A DNA stretch of 64,000 nt from Dehalococcoidales bacterium (GTDB taxonomy: Bacteria > Chloroflexota > Dehalococcoidia > Dehalococcoidales > UBA5627). The stretch covers positions 27,344-91,343 of the forward strand of contig JAQTUQ010000003.1 of the NCBI GenBank assembly GCA_028707255.1. The letters run 5' to 3'. Position numbers and translations under genes: made by a program. How positions within the stretch are numbered: position 1 is the stretch's first letter; each line of letters begins with the position of its first letter. Below, piece after piece: positions 9,385-20,420 of the stretch. The notes under the pieces were generated by a model that searched no databases, was not told where the DNA came from, and saw only the letters and a program-made list of their open reading frames with translations.

Positions 9385-9414
9385 AGTATTTGGAAATAAA
9401 GATAAGAAGAAGGA

Positions 9415-9443
9415 TTGACAAAAATTATTTTTTGTGCTATGCT
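9415..9443 (+). promoter_or_regulatory. Promoter P2 for rpoB-rpoC
   Basis: TTGACA (9415-9420), 17-base spacer, TATGCT (9438-9443) with an upstream TGC that makes an extended -10. It lies 58 bases downstream of P1 and would give a leader of roughly 115 bases. Confidence 0.7.
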
Positions 9444-9503
9444 TCCCTTTTGCTATTATTATGCCTCAGAGAGTTCAACAGATATTCCCTACGCAGAATG
9501 TTT

Positions 9504-9523
9504 GTGCTAATTCGTATTAGCAC
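9504..9523 (+). promoter_or_regulatory. Perfect hairpin in the rpoB leader
   Basis: GTGCTAAT, loop TCGT, ATTAGCAC: an 8-bp stem with no mismatch, 43 bases before the rpoB start and inside the leader made from either promoter. No T-run follows, so it is not a simple terminator; it may be an RNA-stability or regulatory element. Confidence 0.55.
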
Positions 9524-9566
9524 CGGTTTATGTATTAATTCCGCATATAGATTTTAAGGAGTGATA

Positions 9567-12500
9567 ATGGTATCGAAATCGCCAGTTCCTTCCAATAAGG
9601 AAACGTATCCCGTTAAACGCAAAACTTATGCCAAGCTTCCACAGGTTCTCGATGTACCTAATCTGGTCGAAGTCCAATTGGATTCCTTTCAATGGTTACA
9701 GGAGGAGGGAATAAAGCAGCTGCTGGACGAAATATCACCCATCCAGGATTTTACCGGCAGCAGGCTCGAGTTAAGTTTTGTAGGCTATGAATTCCGTGAA
9801 CCGCGCAACACCGAACAGGAGTGCTTGCAAAAAGACCAAACTTATTCGGTTCCTTTATATGTAAAAGCGCGATTACTTACGAAAGGTACGGGTGAGATAA
9901 AAGAACCGTTCGACCTGTTCTTCGGTGATATACACCTGATGACGGATAAAGGCACTTTTATTACCAGCGGTACCGAAAGAGTGATTGTCAGCCAGTTGTT
10001 ACGTTCACCCGGTATCTATTTTACCACCGACGAAGATTCGACTACCGGACGCAAACTGGGGAAGGCCAATCTCGTTCCCAGCCGCGGTGCCTGGCTGGAA
10101 TTCGATACCAGCAGCCGTGATGTAATATCGGTCAAGGTCGACGGGAAGAGAAAGATACCTGTCACAACTATACTGCGGTCAATCGGATACGGCAGCGATG
10201 CAGAATTGATTAAAATATTCGAGCGAGATGATAATTCATCGACCAGGCATTTTATCCAGTCTACCCTCGATAAAGACCCGCTTGTTAAAAACGAGGAAGA
10301 TGCGCTGATAGATATCTACAGGAAACTGCGTCCGGGTGACCCTCCCAACGTGGATAATGCCAGGAAATTGATTACCAATCTATTTTTTAACCCCCAGCAT
10401 TACGACCTGGGTATAGTCGGCAGATATAAACTGAATCAGAGATTAAATATTCCTAAAAAAGCCGATGATGACGATAGGGCTTTAACCAGGGAAGATTTAA
10501 TAGAGATTATCCGCCATATCATAATGGTGAGTAACGGTTATGAATCCCCCGATGATATCGACCACCTGGGAAACAGAAGGGTACGCACTGTCGGCGAATT
10601 GATTCAGAACCAGTTCCGTGTCGGACTTGTCAGGCTGGAGAGAGTTGCCAAAGAGCGCATGAGTATCATCAGCAGTGATATCGTAACACCGGGAGCTCTG
10701 GTAAACATTCGTCCGGTGCTATCGGCAATCAGGGAGTTTTTCAGCGGCTCGCAGTTATCGCAATTCATGGACCAGACCAATCCGCTGGCGGAACTGACGC
10801 ATAAACGCCGTTTATCTGCCATGGGCCCCGGCGGTCTGTCACGCGACAGGGCCGGTTTCGATGTCCGCGACGTGCACTATTCACACTACGGCAGGATTTG
10901 TCCTATCGAAACTCCTGAAGGCCCTAATATCGGTCTTATCGGTACGCTGGCAGCCTACGGGCGCATAAATCGCTACGGTTTTATTGAAACGCCGTATCGC
11001 AAGGTTGTCAAGGAACTGAAAAATAACAGTAAAGAACTGGTCGGCAAGATTGCCGGTGAAGATATTCTTAATGAAAAAAATGAAGTTATTGTAAAAGCGG
11101 GGGGCGAAATAACCAAGCAACTGGCGAGCGAATTGGCTAAGCTGTCAGGCAGGAATATCCCGGTTAAGCCGTATGTATCCAACGAAATAGATTACTTGCA
11201 GGCCGATAAAGAAGATAAGTACAATATTGCCCAGGCAAATACCGTTATTGACGAGAAGGGCTATTTTGTCAACAAGAGAATCGAAGTCCGTTACGAAGAC
11301 AGATATCTGATGCTTCCGCCCGAGAAAATAGATTATATGGATGTTTCCACCAAGCAGATATTCAGTGTGGCGGCGTCATTAATCCCGTTCCTTGAGCATA
11401 ACGATGCCAATCGTGCTCTGATGGGAGCAAACATGCAGAGGCAGGCAGTGCCCTTGCTCTGTGCCGAGTCGCCGATTGTGGCTACCGGTATGGAAAGAGA
11501 AGTAGCCAGATACAGCGGTCAGGTGCTTTTTGCCAAAAACCCCGGTGCGGTTATTTCGGTTACCAGCCTGCAAATAGTTATTAAAAGCGACAGCGGACAG
11601 GAAGATGTCTATCCGCTGCAAAAATTCATTCGTACCAATCAGGGTACCTGTATCAATCAGCATCCGATTGTACACCGCGGGCAGAGGGTTGAAAAGGGTG
11701 ATGTGCTGGCTGATAGTTCCGCCACCGAAGACGGTGAACTGGCGCTCGGTCAGAATGTCATCTGCGCTTTCATGAGCTGGGGCGGTTACAACTATGAGGA
11801 TGCTATTATCCTTTCCGACAGAATGGTGGAACAGGATAAATTCTGTTCCATTCATATAACGAAACACGAGATTGAAGCCAGAGATACCAAGTTAGGCCCT
11901 GAGGAAATCACCAGGGATATTCCCAACGTCGGTGAAGAAAGCCTCAGCGAACTGGACGAAAACGGTATTATCCGTGTCGGGGCTGAAGTAGGTCCCGATG
12001 ATATCCTGGTCGGCAAGATTACTCCCAAGGGTGAAACGGAACTGTCGGCAGAGGAAAAACTGCTGCGCGCCATATTCGGTGAGAAAGCGCGTGAAGTCAA
12101 GGATACTTCTTTAAGAATGCCTCATGGCGAATGGGGTAAAGTCATCAATGTTAAACTGTTCTCTCGCGATGAGGGTGCCGAATTGCCTGTCAGGGTTAAT
12201 CAATGGGTACAGGTATGGGTGGCGCAGAAAAGATCGGTTTCGGTCGGTGATAAATTAGCCGGCCGCCATGGCAACAAGGGTGTTATCTCCGTGATAGCTC
12301 CGGCAGCCGATATGCCGTTCCTGCCCGACGGCACTCCGGTAGATATAATTTTGAATCCTATCGGCGTGCCTTCCAGAATGAATCTGGGACAGATACTGGA
12401 AACGCACCTGGGGTGGGCTGCCAGAAACTTGGGTTTTAAAGTATTGACTCCGGTATTCGACGGCGCCGGCGATACCGAGATAGAAGATGCGCTGGCACGA

Positions 12501-13385
12501 ACATGGCTGGTGCAAAAAACCGGTTCCATCACGTTAAGTCTGCAAGGTGGGAAACCCTCGCTGGACCTTGAAAAAGCCAAAGCCTGGATAAGTGAGAAAG
12601 GCTTCGATGGAGAAAAAGTCTTCAACAGGGAGTTAATCGGCGAAGCCCGCGATGTTTGTTTGCGTTTGTGGCTTGAAGAACTGGGCGTGGAAAGCAGAAA
12701 GCTCAGCCCCGATGAATTGACGGAAAAAATGAAGGAAGTAACGGTTACCATGAATTCTCCTTCGCCGGTAAGCGGCAAGTCTGTTTTAAGGGACGGACGT
12801 ACCGGTGAGCCGTTCGACCAGCCTGTAACCGTCGGTAATATTTATATGTTAAAGCTTATTCATCTTGTCGAAGATAAGGTTCATGCCCGTGCAACCGGTC
12901 CTTATTCATTAATCAGCCAGCAGCCTCTCGGAGGCAAGGCTCAATTCGGCGGTCAGCGTTTCGGTGAAATGGAAGTCTGGTCGCTTGAAGCCTACGGCGC
13001 GGCGCACAACCTGCAGGAAGTTTTGACTATTAAATCGGATGACGTTGCCGGCAGAGCCAAGACATATGAAGCTATCGTTAAAGGCGAGGATATCCTGCCG
13101 CCGGGTGTTCCCGAGTCGTTTAAAGTATTGGTAAAAGAATTGCAGAGCCTCGGTCTGGCGGTTGAAGTTATCAATGAAGAGGAAAAAATTATCCAGGCTG
13201 AGAAGATACAGGACAGCTCGGAATTCGAGGGGCTTAGCAGCGCTAAAATGGTATCCGGTAACGAAGAACCGGATGATATAGAAGGGAAAATAGAAGACTT
13301 GATCGGGGGCGAATCCTTCTTTGACAGTTTTAATATCGAAGCTGACAATACGGAAACCGATTCCCCTGAGAGTGAGGTAAGTTAA
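9567..13385 (+). CDS. rpoB: RNA polymerase beta subunit
   Basis: Catalytic subunit of RNA polymerase. Family signatures run through the whole length: the rifampicin-pocket region [15 protein letters not shown]-like segment (here [24 protein letters not shown]), the conserved [11 protein letters not shown], the [12 protein letters not shown] motif and the C-terminal [20 protein letters not shown]-type clamp region. The track ORF begins at a GTG (9561), but AAGGAG at 9556-9561 is placed five bases before an ATG at 9567, so I start there (1,272 residues). The last 60 residues are an acidic, lineage-specific tail. It is five bases from rpoC, and both are read from the two promoters upstream. Confidence 0.98.
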   Translation: MVSKSPVPSNKETYPVKRKTYAKLPQVLDVPNLVEVQLDSFQWLQEEGIKQLLDEISPIQDFTGSRLELSFVGYEFREPRNTEQECLQKDQTYSVPLYVKARLLTKGTGEIKEPFDLFFGDIHLMTDKGTFITSGTERVIVSQLLRSPGIYFTTDEDSTTGRKLGKANLVPSRGAWLEFDTSSRDVISVKVDGKRKIPVTTILRSIGYGSDAELIKIFERDDNSSTRHFIQSTLDKDPLVKNEEDALIDIYRKLRPGDPPNVDNARKLITNLFFNPQHYDLGIVGRYKLNQRLNIPKKADDDDRALTREDLIEIIRHIIMVSNGYESPDDIDHLGNRRVRTVGELIQNQFRVGLVRLERVAKERMSIISSDIVTPGALVNIRPVLSAIREFFSGSQLSQFMDQTNPLAELTHKRRLSAMGPGGLSRDRAGFDVRDVHYSHYGRICPIETPEGPNIGLIGTLAAYGRINRYGFIETPYRKVVKELKNNSKELVGKIAGEDILNEKNEVIVKAGGEITKQLASELAKLSGRNIPVKPYVSNEIDYLQADKEDKYNIAQANTVIDEKGYFVNKRIEVRYEDRYLMLPPEKIDYMDVSTKQIFSVAASLIPFLEHNDANRALMGANMQRQAVPLLCAESPIVATGMEREVARYSGQVLFAKNPGAVISVTSLQIVIKSDSGQEDVYPLQKFIRTNQGTCINQHPIVHRGQRVEKGDVLADSSATEDGELALGQNVICAFMSWGGYNYEDAIILSDRMVEQDKFCSIHITKHEIEARDTKLGPEEITRDIPNVGEESLSELDENGIIRVGAEVGPDDILVGKITPKGETELSAEEKLLRAIFGEKAREVKDTSLRMPHGEWGKVINVKLFSRDEGAELPVRVNQWVQVWVAQKRSVSVGDKLAGRHGNKGVISVIAPAADMPFLPDGTPVDIILNPIGVPSRMNLGQILETHLGWAARNLGFKVLTPVFDGAGDTEIEDALARTWLVQKTGSITLSLQGGKPSLDLEKAKAWISEKGFDGEKVFNRELIGEARDVCLRLWLEELGVESRKLSPDELTEKMKEVTVTMNSPSPVSGKSVLRDGRTGEPFDQPVTVGNIYMLKLIHLVEDKVHARATGPYSLISQQPLGGKAQFGGQRFGEMEVWSLEAYGAAHNLQEVLTIKSDDVAGRAKTYEAIVKGEDILPPGVPESFKVLVKELQSLGLAVEVINEEEKIIQAEKIQDSSEFEGLSSAKMVSGNEEPDDIEGKIEDLIGGESFFDSFNIEADNTETDSPESEVS

Positions 13386-13389
13386 CATA

Positions 13390-16300
13390 ATGCTTGAAGT
13401 TAATGATTTTGATGCCGTTCGTATTTCGCTGGCTTCTCCGGAGCAGATAACAAGCTGGTCTTACGGTGAAGTTACAAAGCCGGAAACCATTAATTACCGT
13501 ACGCTTAAACCGGAAAGAGACGGCTTGTTCTGCGAAAGAATATTCGGCCCGACCAAGGATTTCGAATGCGCATGCGGTAAATATAAGAGAATACGCTATA
13601 AGGGTATTATTTGCGACAAGTGCGGTGTCGAGATTGCCCGCTCCAAGGTTCGCCGTGAGAGAATGGGGCATATCGAACTGGCTTGTCCTTTAAGCCATAT
13701 CTGGTTTGCGCGCGGTATTCCCAGCCGCATCGGTTTACTGCTTGACCTTTCCGCTCGCAGCCTCGAACGTGTCATATATTTCTCGCATTATATCGTGACC
13801 GAGGTTGATAAAGATGCATGTAATGCCGCTATCAGGCAGTTGGAAAGCGAACTCAGCAATGAAATCGCAGAAAGTAAACTGACGCTTGATAATAATATAG
13901 ACGCGCTGGAAAGAGACCAGGCGACCGTTGAAGAGATAAATAAAATGCGGCGCAGTTTTGAAAGCGAAAAAGAACAGCTTGAAGATGCACTTCCTTCCAA
14001 GATAGAGCAACTGAAGAGCATACGCAAAGGCGCCTTACTGACCGAAACCCAGTATCAGGATTTAAAACAACAGTACGAAGATGTTTTTAAGGCTGAAATG
14101 GGCGCCGAGGCGATTCTTAAACTGTTAAGGGAAATCGACCTGGATGCCCTGCGCAGCCAGCTTATTCAGGAGACACATTCTTCATCCGGTCAGCGCCGTC
14201 GCAAAGCCAGCAAGCAATTGCAGCTTGTCGAGGCTTTCAGACGCAGCGGCAATAAACCGGAATGGATGATACTGACTGTTTTACCGGTGCTTCCGCCCGA
14301 TTTGCGTCCCATGGTGCAGCTGGATGGCGGCCGTTTTGCAACCAGCGACCTGAATGATTTATACAGGAGGGTAATAAATCGCAATAACCGTTTGCGCCAT
14401 CTTGTCGAAATCGGGGCTCCCGGTATCATCATACGCAATGAAAAGAGAATGCTGCAGGAAGCCGTCGATACCCTTATCGATAACGGCAGGAGAGGCAGAG
14501 CGATTGCCGTCAGCGGCGACCATAAGGCAAAGTCGCTTTCGGATATGCTGCGAGGCAAGCAGGGGCGTTTCCGCCAGAACCTGTTGGGTAAACGTGTCGA
14601 CTATAGCGGGCGTTCCGTAATCGTCGTCGGTCCCGAACTGAAGATTCACCAGTGCGGACTGCCGCGCAGAATGGCGCTTGAATTATTCAAACCCTTCGTT
14701 ATGCACAGACTTGTCATGGAAGGATTGGCTTCCAATATCAAGAGCGCACGCCGGCAGGTCGATAGGGGGCGTCCCGAGGTATACGACGTTTTGGAAGATG
14801 TTGTAAAAGAGAGGCCGGTTATGCTTAACCGCGCACCCACTTTGCACAGGCTCAGTATTCAGGCATTCGAGCCGGTGCTTATCGACGGAAGCGCCCTGCA
14901 AATCCATCCCCTGATGTGCGCCGCTTTCAACGCCGACTTCGATGGCGACCAGATGGCTGTTCATGTGCCTTTATCAGATGCGGCTGTAAAAGAATGCCGC
15001 GAAATGATGCTCAGCACAAACAATATGCTGCTTCCCAGCTGCGGCGAGCCGGTTGTCACTCCGACACTGGATATGGTATTCGGCTGTTATTACCTGACTA
15101 CCATCAAGCCCGGCGCAAAGGGCGAAGGTTCCAGGCTGGGCAGTTTCGAGGAAGCCAAACTCAGTTATGAGCTGGGAGCTGTCGAACTGAGGGCTGAAAT
15201 AGAGGTTAGAGTCGAAGCAGGAAAAAGGGTAAAGACCAGCGTCGGGCGTATTATCTTTAATGAGATTTTGCCCCCCGTACTGGGTTTTATTAACAAAGAT
15301 ATCGACAAATCCAGTTTAAAGAGGATTGTGGCGGATTGCTACAAGAAACTCGGAAGCGACCCGGCGATGGGTAAGATGCTGGACGACCTCAAAAACCTCG
15401 GTTTTAAATATGCTACGAAATCCGGTATCACAATCGCCATGAGCGATATCGAGGTTCCGGCGGATAAACCCAGGCTGATTGAAAAAGCCGATGAAAAGAC
15501 GGCCATTGTAGAAAGCCAGTACCAGCGCGGTCTGATTACGGATGACGAAAGATACAACAGCATTATCGAGGTGTGGATGGATACCACCGACAGTATAACC
15601 CAGTCCATCCAGAGATCATTGAATAAAAACGGCAGCATCTATATGATGGCAAACTCCGGAGCCAAGGGTAACATTTCGCAAATCAGGCAGATGGCAGGTA
15701 TCCGCGGTCTGATGACCAACCCGTCGGGCAGAATCATCGACTTCCCGATTAAATCCAGCCTGCGCGAGGGTTTAAGCGCCATCGAGTACTTCATTTCTAC
15801 CCACGGCGCGCGTAAAGGTCTGGCGGATACGGCTCTGCGTACTTCGGGGAGCGGTTATTTAACCAGGCGTCTGGTGGATGTTACCCAGGATGTTATCGTT
15901 CGGGAACACGATTGCGGCACAAACGACGGCATCTGGATAACCGAGAGTGAGGAAAAAGATGTCTTGCCGCCCTTTGCCGAGAGAATGACCGGCAGAATGG
16001 CTGCTACACAGATAGTCGACCCGCAAAGCGGGGAAATAATTATCGACCGCAACCGCGAAATCGATGAAATAATAGCCAAAACGATTGTCGAAGCCGGTAT
16101 AAAGAGCGTCTATATCAGGTCACCCTTGAGCTGCCAGCTGAAACAGGGCATCTGCCAGTTATGTTACGGCAGAGACCTGGCGCGCGGCCGTATGGTCGAG
16201 CTCAGCACGGCAGTCGGTATCATTGCGGCGCAGAGTATCGGCGAGCCGGGCACACAGCTTACACTTAGAACATTCCATACCGGCGGTGTGGTAGGTCTGG

Positions 16301-17409
16301 ATATTACTACCGGTCTGCCCAGGGTCGAGGAGTTGTTCGAAGCGCGTCCTCCCAAGACTCAGGCTATCATTTCAGAAATCGACGGAATGGCTGAGGTTAT
16401 CAATAACGAAGAGGGTAAACGCATCAAGGTAATAAGCTATGATATTTTCAATGACGAATATAAATTGCCGGAAGGCTGGCAGTTGCTGGTCAATCACGGT
16501 CAATGGGTGGATGCCGGAAACTTAATCGCCGCTCCGCCGCAGGACAGCAGCCAGACACTGGCTGAGCTTGTGGTTAACAACCTGACTGCCCGTGTCTCCG
16601 GTGAGGTGATTATTCAGGACGGCAAGCTGTTTATCAAATTCGAGGAAAAAGAAGAAAGGGAATATGTCGTTCCTGCCGCCATTCATATCCGCATTCAGGA
16701 CGGCGATATGGTAAAAGCAGGGCAGCAGCTTACCGATGGCTCCATCAATCCGCATGATATCCTGATGGTGCTGGGCAAGGAAGCGGTACAGAGATACCTG
16801 GTGGACGAGGTGCAAAAAGTATATTGTTCGCAGGGTGTACATATCAATGACAGGCATGTCGAGGTTATCGTGCGCCAGATGCTCTCCAAGGTTCGCATCG
16901 ATTCCCCCGGTGATTACGATATCGTTCCGCGCGAACTGGTAGACAGGTTCCGCTATGAAGAAATCAATGCCAAGGTGCTTGCCGAAGGCGGAGAGCCGGC
17001 AACGGCGCACGCTGTCCTGATGGGTATCACCAGGGCATCTTTAAGTACCGACAGCTGGCTGGCGGCGGCATCCTTCCAGGAGACTACCAGGGTGCTTACC
17101 GAAGCAGCAGTTTTCGGTAAAATGGACAGGCTATCCGGTTTGAAAGAGAATGTTATCATCGGCAAGCTTATTCCCGCCCGCTGCAAGGCATCCAAAGAGG
17201 CTTCCGAAGAGATGGAACATAAACTGGCGCATAAGGAGACTCCGCATTTACTGGCGGGTTTTGCTGAAGAGAAAGCGCCTGTATCCGAGCATCAGGACGA
17301 GGACGTTGCAGGAATGAGTGCCGCTTTGTTAAATGACGATAACGAGGCTGATTTATCGAACTTCCTGCTCGACGATGGCGATGACGAAGAAGAGAAGCCC
17401 GAGTTTTAG
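13390..17409 (+). CDS. rpoC: RNA polymerase beta' subunit
   Basis: Carries the catalytic magnesium: the invariant [12 protein letters not shown] lies near residue 513. The N-terminal zinc site [20 protein letters not shown] is at about 60-80, the bridge and trigger region includes [18 protein letters not shown], and the second zinc site is formed by the CGTND and [11 protein letters not shown] segments. The 1,339-residue length suits a bacterium without the large insertions of some lineages. A coiled-coil stretch at about 150-230 is the clamp helices. The C-terminus is acidic. The gene ends at a strong intrinsic terminator. Confidence 0.98.
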   Translation: MLEVNDFDAVRISLASPEQITSWSYGEVTKPETINYRTLKPERDGLFCERIFGPTKDFECACGKYKRIRYKGIICDKCGVEIARSKVRRERMGHIELACPLSHIWFARGIPSRIGLLLDLSARSLERVIYFSHYIVTEVDKDACNAAIRQLESELSNEIAESKLTLDNNIDALERDQATVEEINKMRRSFESEKEQLEDALPSKIEQLKSIRKGALLTETQYQDLKQQYEDVFKAEMGAEAILKLLREIDLDALRSQLIQETHSSSGQRRRKASKQLQLVEAFRRSGNKPEWMILTVLPVLPPDLRPMVQLDGGRFATSDLNDLYRRVINRNNRLRHLVEIGAPGIIIRNEKRMLQEAVDTLIDNGRRGRAIAVSGDHKAKSLSDMLRGKQGRFRQNLLGKRVDYSGRSVIVVGPELKIHQCGLPRRMALELFKPFVMHRLVMEGLASNIKSARRQVDRGRPEVYDVLEDVVKERPVMLNRAPTLHRLSIQAFEPVLIDGSALQIHPLMCAAFNADFDGDQMAVHVPLSDAAVKECREMMLSTNNMLLPSCGEPVVTPTLDMVFGCYYLTTIKPGAKGEGSRLGSFEEAKLSYELGAVELRAEIEVRVEAGKRVKTSVGRIIFNEILPPVLGFINKDIDKSSLKRIVADCYKKLGSDPAMGKMLDDLKNLGFKYATKSGITIAMSDIEVPADKPRLIEKADEKTAIVESQYQRGLITDDERYNSIIEVWMDTTDSITQSIQRSLNKNGSIYMMANSGAKGNISQIRQMAGIRGLMTNPSGRIIDFPIKSSLREGLSAIEYFISTHGARKGLADTALRTSGSGYLTRRLVDVTQDVIVREHDCGTNDGIWITESEEKDVLPPFAERMTGRMAATQIVDPQSGEIIIDRNREIDEIIAKTIVEAGIKSVYIRSPLSCQLKQGICQLCYGRDLARGRMVELSTAVGIIAAQSIGEPGTQLTLRTFHTGGVVGLDITTGLPRVEELFEARPPKTQAIISEIDGMAEVINNEEGKRIKVISYDIFNDEYKLPEGWQLLVNHGQWVDAGNLIAAPPQDSSQTLAELVVNNLTARVSGEVIIQDGKLFIKFEEKEEREYVVPAAIHIRIQDGDMVKAGQQLTDGSINPHDILMVLGKEAVQRYLVDEVQKVYCSQGVHINDRHVEVIVRQMLSKVRIDSPGDYDIVPRELVDRFRYEEINAKVLAEGGEPATAHAVLMGITRASLSTDSWLAAASFQETTRVLTEAAVFGKMDRLSGLKENVIIGKLIPARCKASKEASEEMEHKLAHKETPHLLAGFAEEKAPVSEHQDEDVAGMSAALLNDDNEADLSNFLLDDGDDEEEKPEF

Positions 17410-17431
17410 ATTTTATAAAAAAGCATAAATT

Positions 17432-17466
17432 AAAACCCCCCGCGTCTGACGCGGGGGGTTTTTGTA
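17432..17466 (+). terminator. Intrinsic terminator of rpoBC
   Basis: AAAACCCCCCGCG, loop TCTGA, CGCGGGGGGTTTTT: a GC-rich stem followed by a T-run, 23 bases after the rpoC stop. The A-rich left flank would let it act in both directions, also for the convergent pilin gene. Confidence 0.93.
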
Positions 17467-17513
17467 TTGTTTTTAATTTGAATTAGACGGCTAAACAATA
17501 TAAAGAATTATTT

Positions 17514-17903
17514 TTAAGTTTCTTCTTCGACTTCACCACGAGATACAGCACCGTCAGCGGCCACATCATACGGACCCCATTTTAAGGCTGTATAAGCATC
17601 TGCTCCACCCATAATATGAGGGCCAATTGCAGTGGCATCAATAGCACCTGGTTCTCCGTCACTGGTAGGAATGTCACCATCGTTTGCAAACATATAAGCC
17701 GTTACCGCAACTTGTACGTTGTAAAGCTCAGTTGCCATAGCCGCTTCGTCCCCTGAATTCATTAACCCAACTATATTGGGAATAGCAACCGCTGCAAGAA
17801 TACCCAGTATGGCGATAACAACCAGCAGCTCTATCAGGGTAAAGCCTTTTTCGCCTTTGCGAACTTTGTCTAACTTCCTGGTAAACTTTTCGATTATTTT
17901 CAC
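17514..17903 (-). CDS. Type IV pilin-like / pseudopilin protein
   Basis: A prepilin: a basic leader ends in GEKG, cut before the mature N-terminus FTLIELLVVIAILGILAAVAIPN, with Glu at mature position 5. The mature protein is about 105 residues with a short acidic C-terminal head (final EVEEET). The track ORF extends further upstream, but GGAGG at -8 precedes a GTG codon at 17903 (VKIIEKF), which gives a 129-residue precursor with a normal leader; I use that start. It has its own consensus promoter. No other pilus-assembly gene is adjacent, but a prepilin peptidase lies 1.5 kb away. It may be a pilus subunit or a type II secretion pseudopilin. Confidence 0.9.
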   Translation of the reverse strand: MKIIEKFTRKLDKVRKGEKGFTLIELLVVIAILGILAAVAIPNIVGLMNSGDEAAMATELYNVQVAVTAYMFANDGDIPTSDGEPGAIDATAIGPHIMGGADAYTALKWGPYDVAADGAVSRGEVEEET

Positions 17904-18014
17904 GTGTCCTCCTTTTTTATTTACAGTTTTTATGATACCTGTGCAAGCAAATACAGAAATGTAACCGGTAACCGGCCGTAACCGATTATACAAAACTTAC
18001 CTGCTTGTATTTTA

Positions 18015-18043
18015 AGTATAGTTTTACCTACAGGCGTTGTCAA
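18015..18043 (-). promoter_or_regulatory. Promoter of the pilin gene
   Basis: On the minus strand TTGACA (18038-18043), 17-base spacer, TATACT (18015-18020). It lies about 110 bases upstream of the pilin GTG start. Confidence 0.75.
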
Positions 18044-18108
18044 TATCCGTAGGTACTATAATCTATAGCCATATCTTCTCATTTTTAATAAAAAACATAA
18101 AATAATTG

Positions 18109-18117
18109 TGATATAAT
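18109..18117 (+). promoter_or_regulatory. Extended -10 promoter of the LuxR-type gene
   Basis: TGATATAAT: a perfect -10 with the upstream TGn extension, about 50 bases before the TTG start. No good -35 is visible, as expected for this promoter class. The same GTGATATAAT string is found before the gene at 20745. Confidence 0.6.
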
Positions 18118-18166
18118 CAATTACGGAATCCATTTATCAGTCTTACAGGGTAATAAGGAAGATGAC

Positions 18167-18772
18167 TTGGGAAACAGAACTAAGGAAAATGAGCCGTTAA
18201 ACCCGAACGAAAGCCGCTCCATGAAAAAGCTGCACCAAAGGGTGAAAAGCCGCGCCGCTTCTTTACGCTGGAACTTAAACGGACTGATGGTCGTTTACGC
18301 CTTTCTGATAATCGTAATCATACTGTCTTTCAGCGCTGTTAACAGCATGTTCGTGGCGGTGATTGCGGTAGCAGGACTGGTGGCAATCTGGTTTGTCAGT
18401 TCATTACGCATAAAAAAGATAGAAGAAGAATTGTACAGGCAGGAAATAATCGATTACGGCGAGTTGCTTAATCAGGCAGAGCAACTTCCCAAGGATTTAT
18501 TTCCGGCTTCACATAACCAATCGGTTTCCCCGCTTTCGAGGAGAGAGCTGGAGGTTTTAGTGCTTATCGGCTCGGGCAGGCGCAATAAAGCCATAGCGCG
18601 CGAGCTGCATATCAGCGAGATGACGGTTAAAAACCACATCAGCCATATATTCGAGAAAATGGGCGTCGACGACCGCATCGGCGCTGTCATACTGGCGATT
18701 CAAAACGGCTGGCTAAAATACGACGACCTGAAGAAAATCGAGATAAAAGCCGGCGACGAAGAGCCGGAGTAG
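18167..18772 (+). CDS. Membrane-anchored LuxR-family regulator
   Basis: A 201-residue protein with a basic N-terminus, two hydrophobic segments at about 40-58 and 59-79 forming a hairpin in the membrane, a short linker and a C-terminal LuxR-type helix-turn-helix (about 122-185: LSRREL...SEMTVKNHISHIFEKMGV). There is no receiver or ligand domain, so it is probably a membrane-tethered transcription factor that senses something at the membrane or is released by cleavage. The start is TTG, six bases after AAGGAA; an ATG five bases earlier is in another frame. The gene stands alone between the pilin gene and the prepilin peptidase; a link to pilus expression is only positional. Confidence 0.85.
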   Translation: MGNRTKENEPLNPNESRSMKKLHQRVKSRAASLRWNLNGLMVVYAFLIIVIILSFSAVNSMFVAVIAVAGLVAIWFVSSLRIKKIEEELYRQEIIDYGELLNQAEQLPKDLFPASHNQSVSPLSRRELEVLVLIGSGRRNKAIARELHISEMTVKNHISHIFEKMGVDDRIGAVILAIQNGWLKYDDLKKIEIKAGDEEPE

Positions 18773-19345
18773 GCGGCTCCTCGTAAGGATATTGCCCCTC
18801 TCTGCGAGCGGAGAGGGGTTGGGGTGAGGTGGACACAAGACCTCATCCCCCTGTCCCCCTTCTCCGTAAACAGAGAAGGGGGTAATGAATAAACGTCTTT
18901 GCGAGGAGTCCCTCTGCACTGTCATTCTGAGGCGAAGACGAATGAATCTTATATAAATCAGAGAGGGACGACGAAGCAATCTCTACCGGTTATTTTAATA
19001 CTGCCATATGGTCTATTCGGTAAAGATTGCTTCATCCCGGCAAGCGGGATTCGCAAAGACAGTTATGTTGGCGTAGCGGGGTAATTTAGTTGCATTGTAG
19101 GGATTGCTTCGTCCTCCTGCGTCGTCCTCGCAACGACGCTAAAAAGGAATTGTCATCCTGAACGAAGTGAAGGATCTGAATGCAATTCGATAAGCCCTGG
19201 ATTCTTCGGCTTCGCCTCGGAATGACAATATGGGAGTTGTCATGCTGGAGTCCCGACCTGTCGGGATTTCTCCCCACCCACCAGATTCTTCGGCCATCCC
19301 TTATGGCCTCCAGAATGACAGTACCTGTCGGCTTGACTGCAAAAC
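18773..19345. repeat. Nested intergenic repeat block
   Basis: About 570 bases without a credible gene. It contains a CCCCTCTC...GAGAGGGG hairpin with a GGTTGGGGTGAGG flank, a CCCCCTTCTC...GAGAAGGGGG hairpin, several GTCATTCTGAGG / GAAGAATC-type units, TTGCGAGG...GAAGCAATC units and a CCCGACCTGTCGGG hairpin. One unit interrupts another near 18935-18970, so elements have inserted into each other. The small ORFs called here are repeat translations. Confidence 0.8.
18977..19140 (+). repeat. 164-bp direct repeat, copy A
   Basis: Runs from CAATCTCTACCGG to GCAACGACGCT. Copy B (21711-21874) has the same length and I count 6 mismatches in 164 bases. A shortened third copy is at 21246-21305. Confidence 0.9.
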
Positions 19346-19362
19346 CGATATAAGGCACAATA

Positions 19363-20010
19363 GTGCAAATGGAAATTGTTTTGATAATCGTCTTTCTGCT
19401 GCTCGGTCTGGTTGTCGGCAGTTTTCTTAATGTATGTATCGACCGCCTTCCGGCAAAGCAATCGATTATTTCCCCTCCTTCCCACTGCCCGGCATGCGAT
19501 AAACGGCTATCCGTTAAAGATTTAATCCCGGTATTCAGTTATATTCTGCTGAAAGGGCGATGCCGCTATTGTAAAAGTGCCATTCCGAAGCGTGTCCTGC
19601 TGGTAGAAGCGGTTGCTGGAATCGGTTTCGTTTTATTACTGTGTTTTTACGGAGTCGGGCCGGAACTGGCGGTAACATTATTTTATTTTTGCCTGTTTCT
19701 GGTAATATTCGTAATCGACCTCGAACATCATCTGATACTGAATAAGGTTGTCTATCCCTGCGCCGTAACCGCATTGATTATCAGCATCTTTTTGCCTCAA
19801 CTGGAAATATCGCCCTCTCTGGCAATCGCCGGACACTTCTTCGATTTGGGATGGGCGTCGGGGATTGTCAGCGCTCTGCTGGGTGGTATTGTCGGATTCG
19901 TTATATTTTTTATTATTTCACTCTTGACACGCGGGGGGATGGGCGAAGGCGACGTAAAAATGGTGGGGCTTATCGGATTGATAGTAGGCTATCCCCTGAT
20001 ATTTGTATAA
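19363..20010 (+). CDS. Prepilin peptidase (A24), catalytic part, ended by in-frame stop
   Basis: A polytopic inner-membrane aspartic protease that cleaves and N-methylates prepilins such as the one at 17514. The cytoplasmic four-cysteine loop is present (C42, C45, C67, C70), and the two catalytic aspartates are D119 in VIDLEHH and D197 in GEGDVKM. A full enzyme is about 250-275 residues; this reading stops at residue 215, just after GLIVGYPLIFV, where the family continues with further membrane segments. The missing part follows in the same frame directly after the TAA (next entry). The GTG start has AAGG seven bases upstream; an ATG two codons later is equally possible. Confidence 0.88.
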   Translation: MQMEIVLIIVFLLLGLVVGSFLNVCIDRLPAKQSIISPPSHCPACDKRLSVKDLIPVFSYILLKGRCRYCKSAIPKRVLLVEAVAGIGFVLLLCFYGVGPELAVTLFYFCLFLVIFVIDLEHHLILNKVVYPCAVTALIISIFLPQLEISPSLAIAGHFFDLGWASGIVSALLGGIVGFVIFFIISLLTRGGMGEGDVKMVGLIGLIVGYPLIFV

Positions 20011-20187
20011 ATGATGTTGGCAATTGTTTTGGGCGGCGTCGTAGCCCTGCTGCTGATTATATTCAAATTAAAAAGCCGTAAACAATCCATTGCTTTCGGG
20101 CCGTTCCTGGCGATAGGGGCTATGGTCACGATACTGTGGGGGAATGATATACTCAACTGGTATCTCGCTCTTGTTCTCTGGTTTTAA
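20011..20187 (+). CDS. C-terminal piece of the split prepilin peptidase (58 aa)
   Basis: In the same frame as the preceding gene and starting at the very next codon (TAAATGATG). It reads MMLAIVLGGVVALLLIIF, a short basic loop, then AFGPFLAIGAMVTILWG and NWYL, which is the normal end of A24 prepilin peptidases (the FGPFLALG-like motif). It is too short for the ORF track. Either a nonsense change split one gene, or the stop-start junction allows reinitiation so that two fragments assemble in the membrane. There is no separate ribosome site. Confidence 0.75.
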   Translation: MMLAIVLGGVVALLLIIFKLKSRKQSIAFGPFLAIGAMVTILWGNDILNWYLALVLWF

Positions 20188-20420
20188 ATAACTGTCAAAT
20201 TCATTTCAATCAAACTGTTTTGCTTTCGCTATCAGCTCATTTCACGATAAATCGGGACTCATCGGAATATTGTTAAGCTGGTCCCGACTCGTCGGGATTA
20301 ATCGGGAAAAGAAGCAGCGTCGAATATTTTATTAAATCAGGCATAAATTTATAAAAAAACTATTACAATCCCTTGACAGATATAGTATAATAGTACTAGG
20401 TAATTTGTAGGGGTGCTTTA
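20188..20420 (+). other. Noncoding gap with a small hairpin
   Basis: No gene is visible. It holds TCCCGAC-TC-GTCGGGA (20282-20297), a repeat-type hairpin also present in variant form near 19253, then an AT-rich stretch with TTGACA at 20373-20378 and TATAAT at 20386-20391. That spacing is too short for a standard promoter, so start-site assignment for the next gene is uncertain. Confidence 0.5.

Noticed and set aside
18713-19430. Short ORFs of 60-90 aa in the repeat blocks (also 21061-21954)
   Set aside because: They translate repeat units in several frames (RRRRTKQSL, CHSEAKTNESY and similar), have no ribosome sites and are not consistent between copies.
20373-20391. TTGACA and TATAAT before the winged-helix gene as a promoter
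   Set aside because: Only 7 bases separate the hexamers, far below the 16-18 needed. One of them may belong to another promoter but I cannot pair them.
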